64,000 bases of DNA, taken from positions 1,367,001 to 1,431,000 of the forward strand of contig NZ_CP136422.1 of the NCBI RefSeq assembly GCF_034355335.1. The letters run 5' to 3'. Every line of letters begins with the position of its first letter. Positions within the stretch are counted from its first letter, which is position 1. The translations under genes were made by a program, and so were the position numbers. Source of the DNA: Blautia coccoides. Lineage in GTDB: Bacteria > Bacillota > Clostridia > Lachnospirales > Lachnospiraceae. The notes beneath the pieces were generated by a model. The model had not been told where the DNA came from. It saw only the letters and a program-made list of their open reading frames with translations, and made no database searches. This document shows, one piece after another, positions 26,992 to 35,536 of this stretch.

Positions 26992-28072
26992 GACAAGAAA
27001 AAAAGAACCTCTGATTCGTATTGAGAAGAGAAAAGAGCGCCCCGCAAAGCAGGTGAGACTGCTGCGTCTGGCTTCTGTAGTGCTTGCCATTGTGGCCGGC
27101 GGCCTCTTTATCCTCTGTATCGGATATAATCCGTTTTCCGTGTATGCTACGATCGTGTCGGGCGCGTTCAGAAGCAGCATGGCGTTCCAGGCCACTATTA
27201 AGCTGATGGTGCCGCTGCTCATACCGGCACTGGGACTTACCCTTGCATTTAAGATGCGTTTCTGGAACATCGGAGCCGAGGGACAGATCATCATGGGCGC
27301 TGTGTTTGCCACATTTTTTGCCCTGTTCTGTTGGGATTTTCCCCATTGGCTTCTGATGATCTGTATGTTTCTGGCAGGTATGCTGGGTGGTGCGCTTTGG
27401 GGTATCATCCCCGCTTTCTTCAAAGCGAAATTCGGTACAAATGAGACGCTTTTTACACTGATGCTGAACTATATTGCGCTGTATCTCATCTCCTTTTTGA
27501 GGGATGGTCCGTGGCAGGACCCAAATTCCTCGGGATTTCCTAAGATTGCCCGTTTTGGAGAGAACGCGCAGCTTGACAAGATGTTCGGCGTGCATGTGGG
27601 ATGGCTGATCGGACTTGTTCTGGTAGTGATCGTGTATATCTATTTGAAATACACAAAACAGGGATATGAGATCAGCGTAGTAGGCGAGAGCCGTGCCACA
27701 GCCCAGTATGCAGGTATGAATTATAAGAAGATCGTACTGCGCACCATGGCATTTTCAGGTGCCATCTGCGGTATCGCTGGTATGGTGCAGGCCAGCGGTT
27801 CTGATCTGACGCTGACCACATCCGTGGCCGGCGGCGTGGGATTCACGGCTATTATCGTGGCATGGCTGGCACAGCTTAACCCTGTGGGTATCCTGGTGGT
27901 ATCTTTCCTGTTCAGTGTATTGGAAAAGGGAAGTACGGTCATGCAGTCCTCCTATGGGCTGTCCGCGTACTCCGCGGATGTGCTTCAGGGTATCATTCTG
28001 TTTTTTGTACTGGGATGTGAATTCTTTGTCAGATACCGTTTTGTAACCCGCAGGAAGGGAGGAAAGGCGTAA
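26984..28072 (+). CDS. nucleoside ABC importer permease 1 (YufP-like)
   Basis: 362-residue permease of the BPD_transp_2 class with about ten transmembrane segments after a basic N-terminal tail (residues 1-25). The motif GAEGQIIMGAVFATFFAL and the cytoplasmic GYEISVVGESRATAQYAGMN loop are typical of YufP/NupP-type subunits. It pairs with the permease encoded 1 bp downstream and the fused ATPase upstream to import nucleosides. Overlapping starts and stops on both sides show tight translational coupling. Confidence 0.92.
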   Translation: MDETRKKEPLIRIEKRKERPAKQVRLLRLASVVLAIVAGGLFILCIGYNPFSVYATIVSGAFRSSMAFQATIKLMVPLLIPALGLTLAFKMRFWNIGAEGQIIMGAVFATFFALFCWDFPHWLLMICMFLAGMLGGALWGIIPAFFKAKFGTNETLFTLMLNYIALYLISFLRDGPWQDPNSSGFPKIARFGENAQLDKMFGVHVGWLIGLVLVVIVYIYLKYTKQGYEISVVGESRATAQYAGMNYKKIVLRTMAFSGAICGIAGMVQASGSDLTLTTSVAGGVGFTAIIVAWLAQLNPVGILVVSFLFSVLEKGSTVMQSSYGLSAYSADVLQGIILFFVLGCEFFVRYRFVTRRKGGKA

Positions 28073-29028
28073 TGGATTTTTTTACTAACTTTTTTGTGGC
28101 GGCAGTTCTTGCCGGTACTCCGCTTTTGTTCGGGATCTTAGGTGAGATCATCAATGAGAAGTCAGGCCATCTGAATCTGGGTGTGGAAGGCATGATGTCC
28201 ATCGGCGCCTGTGCAGGGTTTATCATGGGATATAAGACAGACAATCTGCTGCTTGCTCTGATCGCAGCGTTTGCAGCAGGTATGCTGGGTGCCCTTATTT
28301 ATGCTGTGCTCACGGTTACTTTTATGGCGGACCAGAACGTTACGGGTCTGACACTTACCATTTTTGGGATAGGACTTAGCAACTTCTTCGGTGACTTTTT
28401 CAGGGAGAAGTCAGGGGAAACCTCTTTAAAGCTGCCAGCCGGCATTTTAAAAAGCCTCGGCAAAGTGGAGATCCCTGTGCTGTCCGATATTCCGGTACTG
28501 GGAAAACTCTTTTTTAACTATAACATTTTCGTCTATCTTGGGATCGTGGCGGCCATACTGTGCGGCATTTACCTGCACAGGACAAAGGCGGGCCTTAACA
28601 TCCGTGCGGTGGGGGAGAACCCGGCGGCTGCGGACGCGGCGGGGCTTCCTGTCACAAGACTGAAATATCTGAATCTGATGCTGGGCGGAGGAATCTGCGG
28701 TCTGGGCGGTGCATACTGTTCCATGATCATCTGTAACGGCGTATGGATCAGCAACTGTGTAAACGGCCTGGGATGGATCGCCGTGGCACTGGTCATCTTT
28801 GCCACCTGGAATCCCAACAAGGCTGTCTTTGCGGCTTTAGTATTCGGCGCGTTCAGTGTACTGAAGTATTATGTGCCCAAATCGGTCATCAGGATACCGG
28901 ATTCCATTTTCGATATGGTGCCGTTCTTTATGACGATACTTGTGCTGATCGTCACATCCATCCGTTCCTCAAAAGAGAATTCGCAGCCCCAGTCCTGCGG
29001 TGTGAATTACTTCCGTGAAGAGAGATAG
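28072..29028 (+). CDS. nucleoside ABC importer permease 2 (YufQ-like)
   Basis: 318-residue permease with about nine transmembrane segments, typical of YufQ/NupQ subunits: INEKSGHLNLGVEGMMSIGA near residue 25 and the coupling loop LNIRAVGENPAAADAAGLP near residue 180. It starts with the last base of the preceding stop codon (TAATG). The locus ends with a hairpin (29041-29078). Confidence 0.92.
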   Translation: MDFFTNFFVAAVLAGTPLLFGILGEIINEKSGHLNLGVEGMMSIGACAGFIMGYKTDNLLLALIAAFAAGMLGALIYAVLTVTFMADQNVTGLTLTIFGIGLSNFFGDFFREKSGETSLKLPAGILKSLGKVEIPVLSDIPVLGKLFFNYNIFVYLGIVAAILCGIYLHRTKAGLNIRAVGENPAAADAAGLPVTRLKYLNLMLGGGICGLGGAYCSMIICNGVWISNCVNGLGWIAVALVIFATWNPNKAVFAALVFGAFSVLKYYVPKSVIRIPDSIFDMVPFFMTILVLIVTSIRSSKENSQPQSCGVNYFREER

Positions 29029-29040
29029 CGGATATACGAA

Positions 29041-29078
29041 AGAAAAGCCAGATTCCCGGGCGGGAGCCTGGCTTTTCG
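29041..29078 (+). terminator. terminator after the nucleoside importer
   Basis: Stem AGAAAAGCCAG / CTGGCTTTTCG around an inner TTCCC/GGGAG pairing, 12 bp after the stop. The T-run is short. Confidence 0.7.
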
Positions 29079-29123
29079 TAAATGCAGACAATATAGAAAG
29101 ATCAGTGGATGGGAGGCAGGAAT

Positions 29124-30086
29124 ATGTCAACAAAATCAGAGCTGCTAAAGCTGCTGGAGAGCCACAGGGGGGAATACCTGTCCGGAGAGGAGCTGGCGTT
29201 AAGGCTTGGATATTCCAGAACAGCGGTGTGGAAAGCTATGAAGAGCCTCCGTCAGGAGGGATACCGGATCACGGCTGTGAATAACAGAGGCTATGCCCTT
29301 GAGACGGACAATGATATTTTGTCTGTGGAGGCAGTGAAAATGCATCTGGATAACAGGGATGTGTTCATGGAGGTGGAAAAGGAGATCAATTCCACCAACC
29401 AGTATCTGAAAAAAAGAGGGATCGAGGAGAATCTTCCCCACGGTTCTTTTGTGGCGGCAGAAGCCCAGACAGAGGGAAAAGGCAGGCGTGGGCGCAGTTT
29501 CTACTCACCGGCGGGCAGCGGCCTTTATCTAAGTGTGCTCCTGCGCCCAAAGAGGACTGCGCAGGAGAGTCTGACACTGACGGCAGCGGCGGCAGTGGCT
29601 GTCTGCCGTGCCGTGGAGGAGGTCTGCGGGGTATCTTTGGGGATTAAGTGGGTCAATGATCTGTATCTTGGAGAGAGGAAGGTCTGCGGGATCCTGACAG
29701 AGGCTGTCACGGACTTTGAGACCGGAGATATCGAACTTGTGGTGGTGGGAATCGGCCTGAACCTCAGGATACCGGAGGGCGGTTTTCCCAAGGAGCTTTC
29801 AGATGCTGCCGGAGCCATACTTGAGGATGGAGTATATGTGGACAGGAATCTGCTAACCGCGGATATTATCAATTATCTGCTTGAGGAGGCGGGAAAAGAG
29901 GGGATTCCAAAGGAGTATATCACAAGAAATATAGTGCCCGGAAGACGTGTGCAGGTAGCGTACGGGACACAGATAAGAAGTGTGGAGGCAAAGAAAATCC
30001 TGCCGGATGGCAGACTTCTGGTGAGAAATGAGGAGGGAGAGGAGGAAGTGCTTCCCTGCGGGGATGTCTCCCTGAATCTGCACTAG
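29124..30086 (+). CDS. birA: bifunctional biotin ligase / biotin repressor BirA
   Basis: 320 residues. An N-terminal HTH (residues about 1-60: LSGEELALRLGYSRTAVWKAM) is fused to the biotin-protein ligase domain with the adenylate-binding GKGRRGRSF (near 117) and KWVNDLYLGERKVCGILTE, then the C-terminal SH3-like domain. It activates biotin to biotinyl-5'-AMP, attaches it to carboxylase carrier proteins and can repress biotin genes. The start at 29124 follows GGGAGG; the upstream ATG at 29109 would put the ribosome binding site inside the gene. It stands alone between importer and VanZ genes. Confidence 0.95.
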   Translation: MSTKSELLKLLESHRGEYLSGEELALRLGYSRTAVWKAMKSLRQEGYRITAVNNRGYALETDNDILSVEAVKMHLDNRDVFMEVEKEINSTNQYLKKRGIEENLPHGSFVAAEAQTEGKGRRGRSFYSPAGSGLYLSVLLRPKRTAQESLTLTAAAAVAVCRAVEEVCGVSLGIKWVNDLYLGERKVCGILTEAVTDFETGDIELVVVGIGLNLRIPEGGFPKELSDAAGAILEDGVYVDRNLLTADIINYLLEEAGKEGIPKEYITRNIVPGRRVQVAYGTQIRSVEAKKILPDGRLLVRNEEGEEEVLPCGDVSLNLH

Positions 30087-30114
30087 AGTGTCGGGATGAA
30101 CTCTCAGGCGCGCT

Positions 30115-30633
30115 CTAGCTATTGGCGCGTCTGCGCCGGTTATTTCTTCTGCTTCTGCGAAGGGTATTCCAGCAGACAAACTGTACCAGCAGGATTCCGG
30201 CAAAGGCGCCGATGCTGTCTATCATCACATCCCTTTTTGAGGGGCCGCGGCCCGCTACAAAGGACTGATGGAATTCATCTGTGCAGGCAAAGCCCACACT
30301 GATCAGCCCTGCAAAGAGAATGAGCAAGATTCCGCGCAGTCCGTATACATACAGAGGGAAAGACACGCAGACGGCCAGCACGAAGTATTCACTCATGTGC
30401 GCCAGCTTCCTGACCGGGGTGTGGATCTTGTCTGTATAGTGGGCAATCTGTTCTTCACTCATGTTTTTGTCCAGTATTTTATCTGCGGTTACAATGATCT
30501 TATGGCTTATTTTATAGCTGAGATTGCCGGATTCGACTCCCGTCTGGCTGGAAAAAGAAAATATCAGATACATCACCAGGAGGGCCGGGAGAAAAGAAAA
30601 GGGCTTCAGCAGCAGTATAAAAAATTTCTTCAT
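30115..30633 (-). CDS. VanZ family membrane protein
   Basis: 172-residue VanZ-like protein with four hydrophobic segments. The family signature is visible as RKLAHMSEYFVLA (near residue 75) and TDEFHQSFVAGRGPSKRDVMIDSIGAFAG (near 118). The C-terminus is Arg-rich and cytoplasmic. VanZ confers teicoplanin resistance in its original context; chromosomal relatives have unknown roles in the envelope. Convergent with birA, 28 bp apart. Confidence 0.92.
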   Translation of the reverse strand: MKKFFILLLKPFSFLPALLVMYLIFSFSSQTGVESGNLSYKISHKIIVTADKILDKNMSEEQIAHYTDKIHTPVRKLAHMSEYFVLAVCVSFPLYVYGLRGILLILFAGLISVGFACTDEFHQSFVAGRGPSKRDVMIDSIGAFAGILLVQFVCWNTLRRSRRNNRRRRANS

Positions 30634-30796
30634 GTTTGGTTCCTCTTTTGATTCTGTGGATTATAGTTTACTTCCTGGTGACTATATCACGTTTTGGGAG
30701 CAGTGTAAAGAGGCTGCGTTTTTTGCAGTCTGTGTGCATGTTTTTGCTGCTATGAAGCCCAAAGGCTGAACAGTAACAAATTTGCGGAAAAACAGT

Positions 30797-30825
30797 TTGA
30801 CAAGGAAAAAGAACAGCCTTATACT
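30797..30825 (+). promoter_or_regulatory. promoter of the T-box leader
   Basis: Perfect TTGACA (30797-30802), 17-bp spacer, TATACT (30820-30825). Between the VanZ gene start (30633) and this promoter I see no other feature. Confidence 0.85.
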
Positions 30826-30839
30826 TATTATTAAAATAA

Positions 30840-31143
30840 AAAGAAAAAGGCAGAGAAAAGAAGAGTACATTCTGCAGACTGGCAAAGAGAGCTTCGGTTG
30901 GTGAGAGGAAGTGCAGCAGGCTGAGTGGAAGATGGTCTTGGAGCCGCGTACCGACTACAGAAGTATAGGCTACGATGGGAGCGCCCATTACAGCGCCGGA
31001 GTATAAGGGGATTCACGGAGTGGTTCGGATCTTCTGTACTTGCAAAGGTCTGCACCGTGAGATGCGGATGAATCAAGGTGGTACCGCGAAGCTTAATGCT
31101 CTCGTCCTGATTGTTATTACAATTATGGACGGGAGCTTTTTTT
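30840..31143 (+). promoter_or_regulatory. T-box riboswitch, probably tyrosine-specific
   Basis: About 300-nt leader with the conserved T-box core AAGGTGGTACCGCG (31076-31089), a GAAGAGTA S-turn near the start of stem I, and the TGGAAGATGGTCTTGGAGC region of stem I. A UAC triplet precedes AGAAGTATAGG, the normal position of the specifier (a second UAC lies just upstream), indicating tRNA-Tyr. The terminator stem (31098-31107 with 31127-31136) is followed by seven Ts. Uncharged tRNA-Tyr should favour the antiterminator and turn on the transporter. T-box identity is firm; the specifier is a reading by eye. Confidence 0.92.
31098..31143 (+). terminator. T-box-controlled terminator
   Basis: Stem GCTCTCGTCC / GGACGGGAGC, loop of 19 nt, then a T-run. 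Confidence 0.9.
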
Positions 31144-31184
31144 GACGCTTTGTTATCTTTTGATTGCCGGAAAAGGAGGAGATT

Positions 31185-32543
31185 ATGAGTAAACAGACAC
31201 AGGAAACAGGAGGGGCACCCAAATGGTCGGGGAGCTTCGGATTTATTATGGCAGCAGCAGGTTCTGCCGTGGGAATGGGAAACTTATGGCGGTTCCCAAT
31301 GCTTGTGGGGGAGAGCGGAGGCGGTGCCTTTGTTCTGGTATACCTCATCTGCATTTTTCTGGTGGGTATTCCGCTGATCATTGCGGAGATCAGTATCGGC
31401 CGCGCCGGAGGGAAGGACGCCTTCGGAAGCTATAAGGCCCTGAATTCCAAGTGGGGCGGCGTGGGTATACTTGCTGTTATCACAAGTTTTATCGGACTAT
31501 CCTATTACGCTGTTTTGGGCGGCTGGGTTCTGCGGTATATCTTTGTTTCCGTTACAGGACTGCCGAAGAGCAGTGAAGAGTTTTTTGTATCCTTTACCAG
31601 CAGCACAGGCAGCCAGATCATCTATTATCTGGTGTTTATGATCATAACTGTGGCAATTGTTGTGATGGGTATCCAGAAGGGAATTGAGAAATCCTGCAAG
31701 GTCATGATGCCCCTTCTCATCGTCTGTCTGATCGTCATTGTGATCCGTTCCTGTACCCTTCCGGGAGCAGGGGAAGGCATCAGATTTTTCCTGAAACCAG
31801 ACTTTTCAAAACTGACACCGGGAGTTTTTCTGTCAGCACTTGGACAGGTATTCTTCTCCCTGTCACTGGGCACAGGAGCCACTATTACATACGGAGCATA
31901 TCTGGGCAAAGATCAGAATATCCCCAAGAGTGCGGCAAGTATTGCGTTTTTTGATACCATAGTGGCTATGATAGCCGGATTTGCCATTCTTCCGGCAGTG
32001 TTTGCATTCGGATTTTCACCGGAGAGCGGCCCGAGCCTTATGTTCCAGACTCTTCCGGCAGTATTTGATGAGATGACAGGCGGAAAGATTTTCGGAGTTG
32101 TGTTCTTTGTGCTGGTACTGTTTGCGGCCATTTCCACAAGTATTGCGTTTTTGGAGGTAGTGGTTTCTTTTGCCGTGAATACATTCAAGGTAAGCCGTGC
32201 AAAGGCATCTGTTATCTCTGCTGCGCTGATCACCTGTCTGGGAATTCCCTGCGCGCTCAGCTTTGGAATCTGGAGTGATATTAAGATCGCAGGAAGGACC
32301 TTCTTTGATCTGGGAGATTATCTGGTGTCAAATGTATCTCTGCCCATCGGCGGAATCCTGGCCTGTATCTTTATCGGATGGGTGTGGAAGAGCAAAAATG
32401 CGGAGAAGGAAGTCACCAATGATGGCAGGATCAGCTTTAAACTGGTCAACGTGTGGTCAGTGCTGATCAAGTTTATACTGCCCATCGTGATCCTGATCAT
32501 TTTTATAACTTCCAATCCATGGATCATGAATCTGTTTAAATAA
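31185..32543 (+). CDS. NSS-family sodium:amino-acid symporter, probable tyrosine uptake
   Basis: 452-residue neurotransmitter:sodium symporter with about 11 membrane segments. The signature AAAGSAVGMGNLWRFPMLVGESGGGAF in helix 1 carries the sodium and substrate site, and GTGATITYGAYLG lies in helix 6. Bacterial 11-helix members include MhsT and TyrT. The T-box with a probable Tyr specifier directly upstream points to tyrosine as substrate. The start at 31185 follows AAAGGAGGAG; the upstream TTG at 31164 is not credible. Family is certain; substrate is inferred from the T-box. Confidence 0.93.
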   Translation: MSKQTQETGGAPKWSGSFGFIMAAAGSAVGMGNLWRFPMLVGESGGGAFVLVYLICIFLVGIPLIIAEISIGRAGGKDAFGSYKALNSKWGGVGILAVITSFIGLSYYAVLGGWVLRYIFVSVTGLPKSSEEFFVSFTSSTGSQIIYYLVFMIITVAIVVMGIQKGIEKSCKVMMPLLIVCLIVIVIRSCTLPGAGEGIRFFLKPDFSKLTPGVFLSALGQVFFSLSLGTGATITYGAYLGKDQNIPKSAASIAFFDTIVAMIAGFAILPAVFAFGFSPESGPSLMFQTLPAVFDEMTGGKIFGVVFFVLVLFAAISTSIAFLEVVVSFAVNTFKVSRAKASVISAALITCLGIPCALSFGIWSDIKIAGRTFFDLGDYLVSNVSLPIGGILACIFIGWVWKSKNAEKEVTNDGRISFKLVNVWSVLIKFILPIVILIIFITSNPWIMNLFK

Positions 32544-32652
32544 AAAAGGTCATCAGTCCGTTCTCATTCAGAGATCAGGCTGCGGCTTGGTTACTGAATA
32601 GGGAGTGGACAGCAGCATCCGTTCTTAGAGTGTAGTTGACGATTCAATGCTA

Positions 32653-32681
32653 TTGTCATTTTCAATGAATAATGATATTCT
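32653..32681 (+). promoter_or_regulatory. probable thyA promoter
   Basis: TTGTCA (32653-32658), 17-bp spacer, TATTCT (32676-32681), about 85 bp before thyA. Confidence 0.5.
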
Positions 32682-32765
32682 GTATAGGATAAAAGAGAAT
32701 AAGCAGAGCGGTAACTGTGACAGTACGAGACAGTTACAAAAATCATAGAAAAGTGAGGACAAGAC

Positions 32766-33617
32766 ATGAGTCTGGCAGATCATATTTTTATTGATATGTG
32801 CCGTGATATTCTGGAGAACGGCACAGACACAATGGGCGAGAAGGTTCGGCCGAAATGGGAGGATACAGGGGAGAGCGCTTACACGATCAAACGTTTTGGG
32901 GTTGTGAACCGCTATGACCTGAGAAAAGAGTTTCCTGCGCTGACACTGCGGAAGACGGCTCTCAAAAGCTGCATGGATGAGATCCTCTGGATATACCAGA
33001 AAAAATCAAACAACATTCACGATTTAAATTCCCATATCTGGGATGCCTGGGCTGATGAGGACGGGTCTATCGGGACCTGCTACGGCGACGTGGTGGGAAG
33101 GAAATTCATTTACAAAGGCCAGGAGACAGACCAGATGGATTATGTGCTGCAGCAGTTAAAGGAAAATCCCTACAGCCGCAGGATTATGACAAATCTGTAT
33201 CAGTTTGAATATCTGCACAGCGGCGCGCTGGACCCCTGCTGCTACAGCATGACTTACAATGTGACAAAGGACGCAGGGGAGGACCGGCTTATTTTAAACG
33301 GCGTTCTCAACCAGCGTTCCCAGGATATCCTGGCGGCAAATAACTGGAATGTGTGCCAGTATTCCATCCTGCTCATGATGGTGGCCCAGGTCAATGGCAT
33401 GATACCGGGAGAGCTGCTGCATGTGATCGCAGACGCCCATATCTATGACCGTCATGTACCGGCTGTTCAGGAGCTTATTTCCAGAACGCCGTATGCGGCG
33501 CCCAAGGTATCCCTGAATCCGGAGATAAAGGATTTTTATGATTTTACAACAAAAGATCTGATCGTGGAGGATTATCAGGCAGGACCGCAGATCAGGAATA
33601 TACCTATAGCAGTCTGA
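32766..33617 (+). CDS. thyA: thymidylate synthase ThyA
   Basis: 283 residues. Converts dUMP to dTMP using methylene-tetrahydrofolate. Seen: the phosphate-binding SRRIMTNLYQ, the catalytic Cys in LDPCCYSMTY (the residue after the Cys is Cys, where the classical motif has His), NQRSQDILAANNWNV with the folate/dUMP-contacting Arg and Asn, and the HIYDRHV nucleotide-contact motif. The ribosome binding site is GTGAGGA. It is followed at 27 bp by DHFR, the usual pairing that recycles the dihydrofolate it forms. Confidence 0.95.
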   Translation: MSLADHIFIDMCRDILENGTDTMGEKVRPKWEDTGESAYTIKRFGVVNRYDLRKEFPALTLRKTALKSCMDEILWIYQKKSNNIHDLNSHIWDAWADEDGSIGTCYGDVVGRKFIYKGQETDQMDYVLQQLKENPYSRRIMTNLYQFEYLHSGALDPCCYSMTYNVTKDAGEDRLILNGVLNQRSQDILAANNWNVCQYSILLMMVAQVNGMIPGELLHVIADAHIYDRHVPAVQELISRTPYAAPKVSLNPEIKDFYDFTTKDLIVEDYQAGPQIRNIPIAV

Positions 33618-33644
33618 GAATCTGTATGGCAAAGGAGAGACAGG

Positions 33645-34139
33645 ATGAATATAATCGTAGCTGTAGATAAGAACTGGGGAATCGGTAAGGATAACCGTTT
33701 GCTTGTGAGCATTCCGGCGGACATGAAATTTTTCCGCACGACCACTACAGGCAAGGTGGTAGTCATGGGTAGAAAGACACTGGAGAGCTTTCCCGGAGGA
33801 CAGCCTTTGAAAAACCGCATCAATATTGTGCTGACAAGGGATGTGAATTATAAGGTAAAGGATGCTGTGATCGTACACAGTGTGGAGGAACTTCTGGAAG
33901 AACTGAAAAAATATGACAGTGAAGAGGTTTATGTCATCGGAGGCGACAGCGTTTACAGCGCCATGCTGGATCACTGTGACACGGCCTATGTGACAAAGAT
34001 TGATTTTGCCTATGAGGCAGACACCTGGTTCCCCAATCTGGATGAGAGAGAGGACTGGTCACCGGCAGAGGCCAGTGAAGAGCAGACATACTTTGATCTG
34101 GAATATCAGTTTGTGAAATATAAAAAAAATTGTGTGTGA
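33645..34139 (+). CDS. folA: dihydrofolate reductase
   Basis: 164-residue DHFR: MNIIVAVDKNWGIGKDNRLLVSIPADMKFFR with the folate-contacting acidic residue, the NADPH-binding VVMGRKTLESFPGGQPLKNR and VYVIGGDSVYSAMLDHCD. Reduces dihydrofolate to tetrahydrofolate. It lies immediately after thyA (27 bp), one operon. The ribosome binding site is AAAGGAGAG. Confidence 0.95.
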   Translation: MNIIVAVDKNWGIGKDNRLLVSIPADMKFFRTTTTGKVVVMGRKTLESFPGGQPLKNRINIVLTRDVNYKVKDAVIVHSVEELLEELKKYDSEEVYVIGGDSVYSAMLDHCDTAYVTKIDFAYEADTWFPNLDEREDWSPAEASEEQTYFDLEYQFVKYKKNCV

Positions 34140-34142
34140 TAT

Positions 34143-34222
34143 CTGCAGCCCGGAATACCCGCAGCCCGGAAAAACTGCGGCCCGGCATAGCTGCGGTCCG
34201 GAAAACCTGCAGCCTGGAGCGG
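34143..34222. repeat. five tandem 16-bp repeats
   Basis: Five adjacent 16-bp units of consensus CTGCGGCCCGGAAAAC start at 34143, 34159, 34175, 34191 and 34207, with one to five changes each. They are noncoding and lie between DHFR and the convergent ilvE. Units are directly adjacent, so this is a microsatellite-like array and not a CRISPR. Confidence 0.85.
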
Positions 34223-34279
34223 GATATGCAGACCGTCGGAACAGATTATTAGATGTAAGGCAGCAGCAGACATAAGATA

Positions 34280-34314
34280 AGCCCCCGGAAGTATCCGCTT
34301 CCGGGGGCTGTTTT
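34280..34314. terminator. bidirectional terminator between DHFR and ilvE
   Basis: Perfect 12-bp stem AGCCCCCGGAAG / CTTCCGGGGGCT with a 6-nt loop and a TTTT tail on the plus strand. Confidence 0.85.
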
Positions 34315-34325
34315 ATGTAATTTAT

Positions 34326-35351
34326 TTATTCGATAACCTGGATCCATCCCTCAGGAGCTTCCAGTCTTCCCATCTGAATGCCTGTGAGTGTGTCATACAG
34401 TTTCTGGGTTACAGGACCCATCTGTTCCATGCCTGCCGGCAGCAGGATTTCTCTGCCGTGGTCTACGATCTTGCCCACAGGGGAGATGACTGCAGCCGTA
34501 CCGCAGAGTCCGCACTCGGCAAAATCCTTTACTTCATCCAGAAGAACCTCCCGCTCCTCAACTTTCAGTCCCAGATAATGTTCTGCCACATAGATCAGGG
34601 AACGTCTGGTAATGGACGGCAGAATGCTGTGGGATTTTGGTGTTACCACAGTGTTGTCTTTGGTGATAAACAGGAAGTTGGCGCCGCCTGTCTCTTCCAC
34701 CTTTGTTCTGGTGCCGGGATCCAGATACATATTTTCATCAAAACCCTGGCTGTGGGCATCCACAATGGCGTGAAGGCTCATGGCGTAATTCAGGCCCGCT
34801 TTGATATGGCCGGTTCCATTCGGGGCAGCGCGGTCAAAATCGCTGACACGGATCGTCAGAGGCTTTACACCGCCTTTGAAATACGGACCAACAGGGGTGG
34901 TGAATACACGGAACTGGTATTCATCGGCTGGTTTTACACCGATGACCGGGTTGCTTCCGAACATATAGGGGCGGATATACAGGGTAGCCCCTGAGCCATA
35001 TGGGGGAACATAAGCTGCATTTGCTTTAACAGTCTCGATCACAGCCTGTACGAAACGTTCCTTTGAGAAAACAGGCATTTCCAGACGGCGGGCAGAGTTT
35101 TCCATGCGCTCACCGTTTAAGTCGGGGCGGAAGGTGACGATGCGTCCGTCTTCCGTTGTGTAGGCCTTGAGTCCCTCAAAGACCGTCTGCGCGTACTGCA
35201 GGACACCTGCGCATTCATTGATAGTCACAGTGTCGTCTGTGATCATTGCACCTTCATCCCAGGCGCCGTCCTTATAATTTGAAACATAGCGGTAGTCGGT
35301 TTTTAAGTATGAAAAGCCGAGTTCAGACCAGTCAATGTTCTTCTTTTCCAT
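34326..35351 (-). CDS. ilvE: branched-chain amino-acid aminotransferase
   Basis: 341-residue fold-type IV PLP enzyme that interconverts Leu, Ile and Val with their 2-oxo acids. Seen: SNYKDGAWDEG, the SHILPSITRRSLI stretch (PLP-phosphate contacts) and the AECGLCGTAAVISPVG glycine turn of IlvE subgroup II; the PLP-binding Lys lies in GTGHIKAGLNYA. The ribosome binding site TGGAGGAA is good. Monocistronic with its own promoter. Confidence 0.95.
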   Translation of the reverse strand: MEKKNIDWSELGFSYLKTDYRYVSNYKDGAWDEGAMITDDTVTINECAGVLQYAQTVFEGLKAYTTEDGRIVTFRPDLNGERMENSARRLEMPVFSKERFVQAVIETVKANAAYVPPYGSGATLYIRPYMFGSNPVIGVKPADEYQFRVFTTPVGPYFKGGVKPLTIRVSDFDRAAPNGTGHIKAGLNYAMSLHAIVDAHSQGFDENMYLDPGTRTKVEETGGANFLFITKDNTVVTPKSHSILPSITRRSLIYVAEHYLGLKVEEREVLLDEVKDFAECGLCGTAAVISPVGKIVDHGREILLPAGMEQMGPVTQKLYDTLTGIQMGRLEAPEGWIQVIE

Positions 35352-35404
35352 AGTGGTTCCTCCATTCTGCCGATAGATACGGTATGTATTAATAATTTTT
35401 TATC

Positions 35405-35433
35405 ATTATAGAACTTTAACGTATGAATTGCAA
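35405..35433 (-). promoter_or_regulatory. ilvE promoter
   Basis: Minus strand TTGCAA (35433-35428), 17-bp spacer, TATAAT (35410-35405). Confidence 0.7.
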
Positions 35434-35444
35434 GAGATGCCGCA

Positions 35445-35473
35445 TTGCTTTTTTCTCTTATTTCATATATAAT
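35445..35473 (+). promoter_or_regulatory. promoter of the xpaC-telA operon
   Basis: TTGCTT (35445-35450), 17-bp spacer, TATAAT (35468-35473), divergent from the ilvE promoter. Confidence 0.65.
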
Positions 35474-35536
35474 CGTATTCAAACGGACATGTATATCAAA
35501 TAGCGAATCGTTTTATTCAAAACTGGAGAGATAAAA

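Noticed and set aside
30634..30796. Small gene between vanZ and the T-box promoter
   Set aside because: Short frames only, without ribosome binding sites; the stretch is AT-rich leader DNA.
34143..34222. CRISPR-like array
   Set aside because: The 16-bp units are directly adjacent with no spacers and there are no cas genes.
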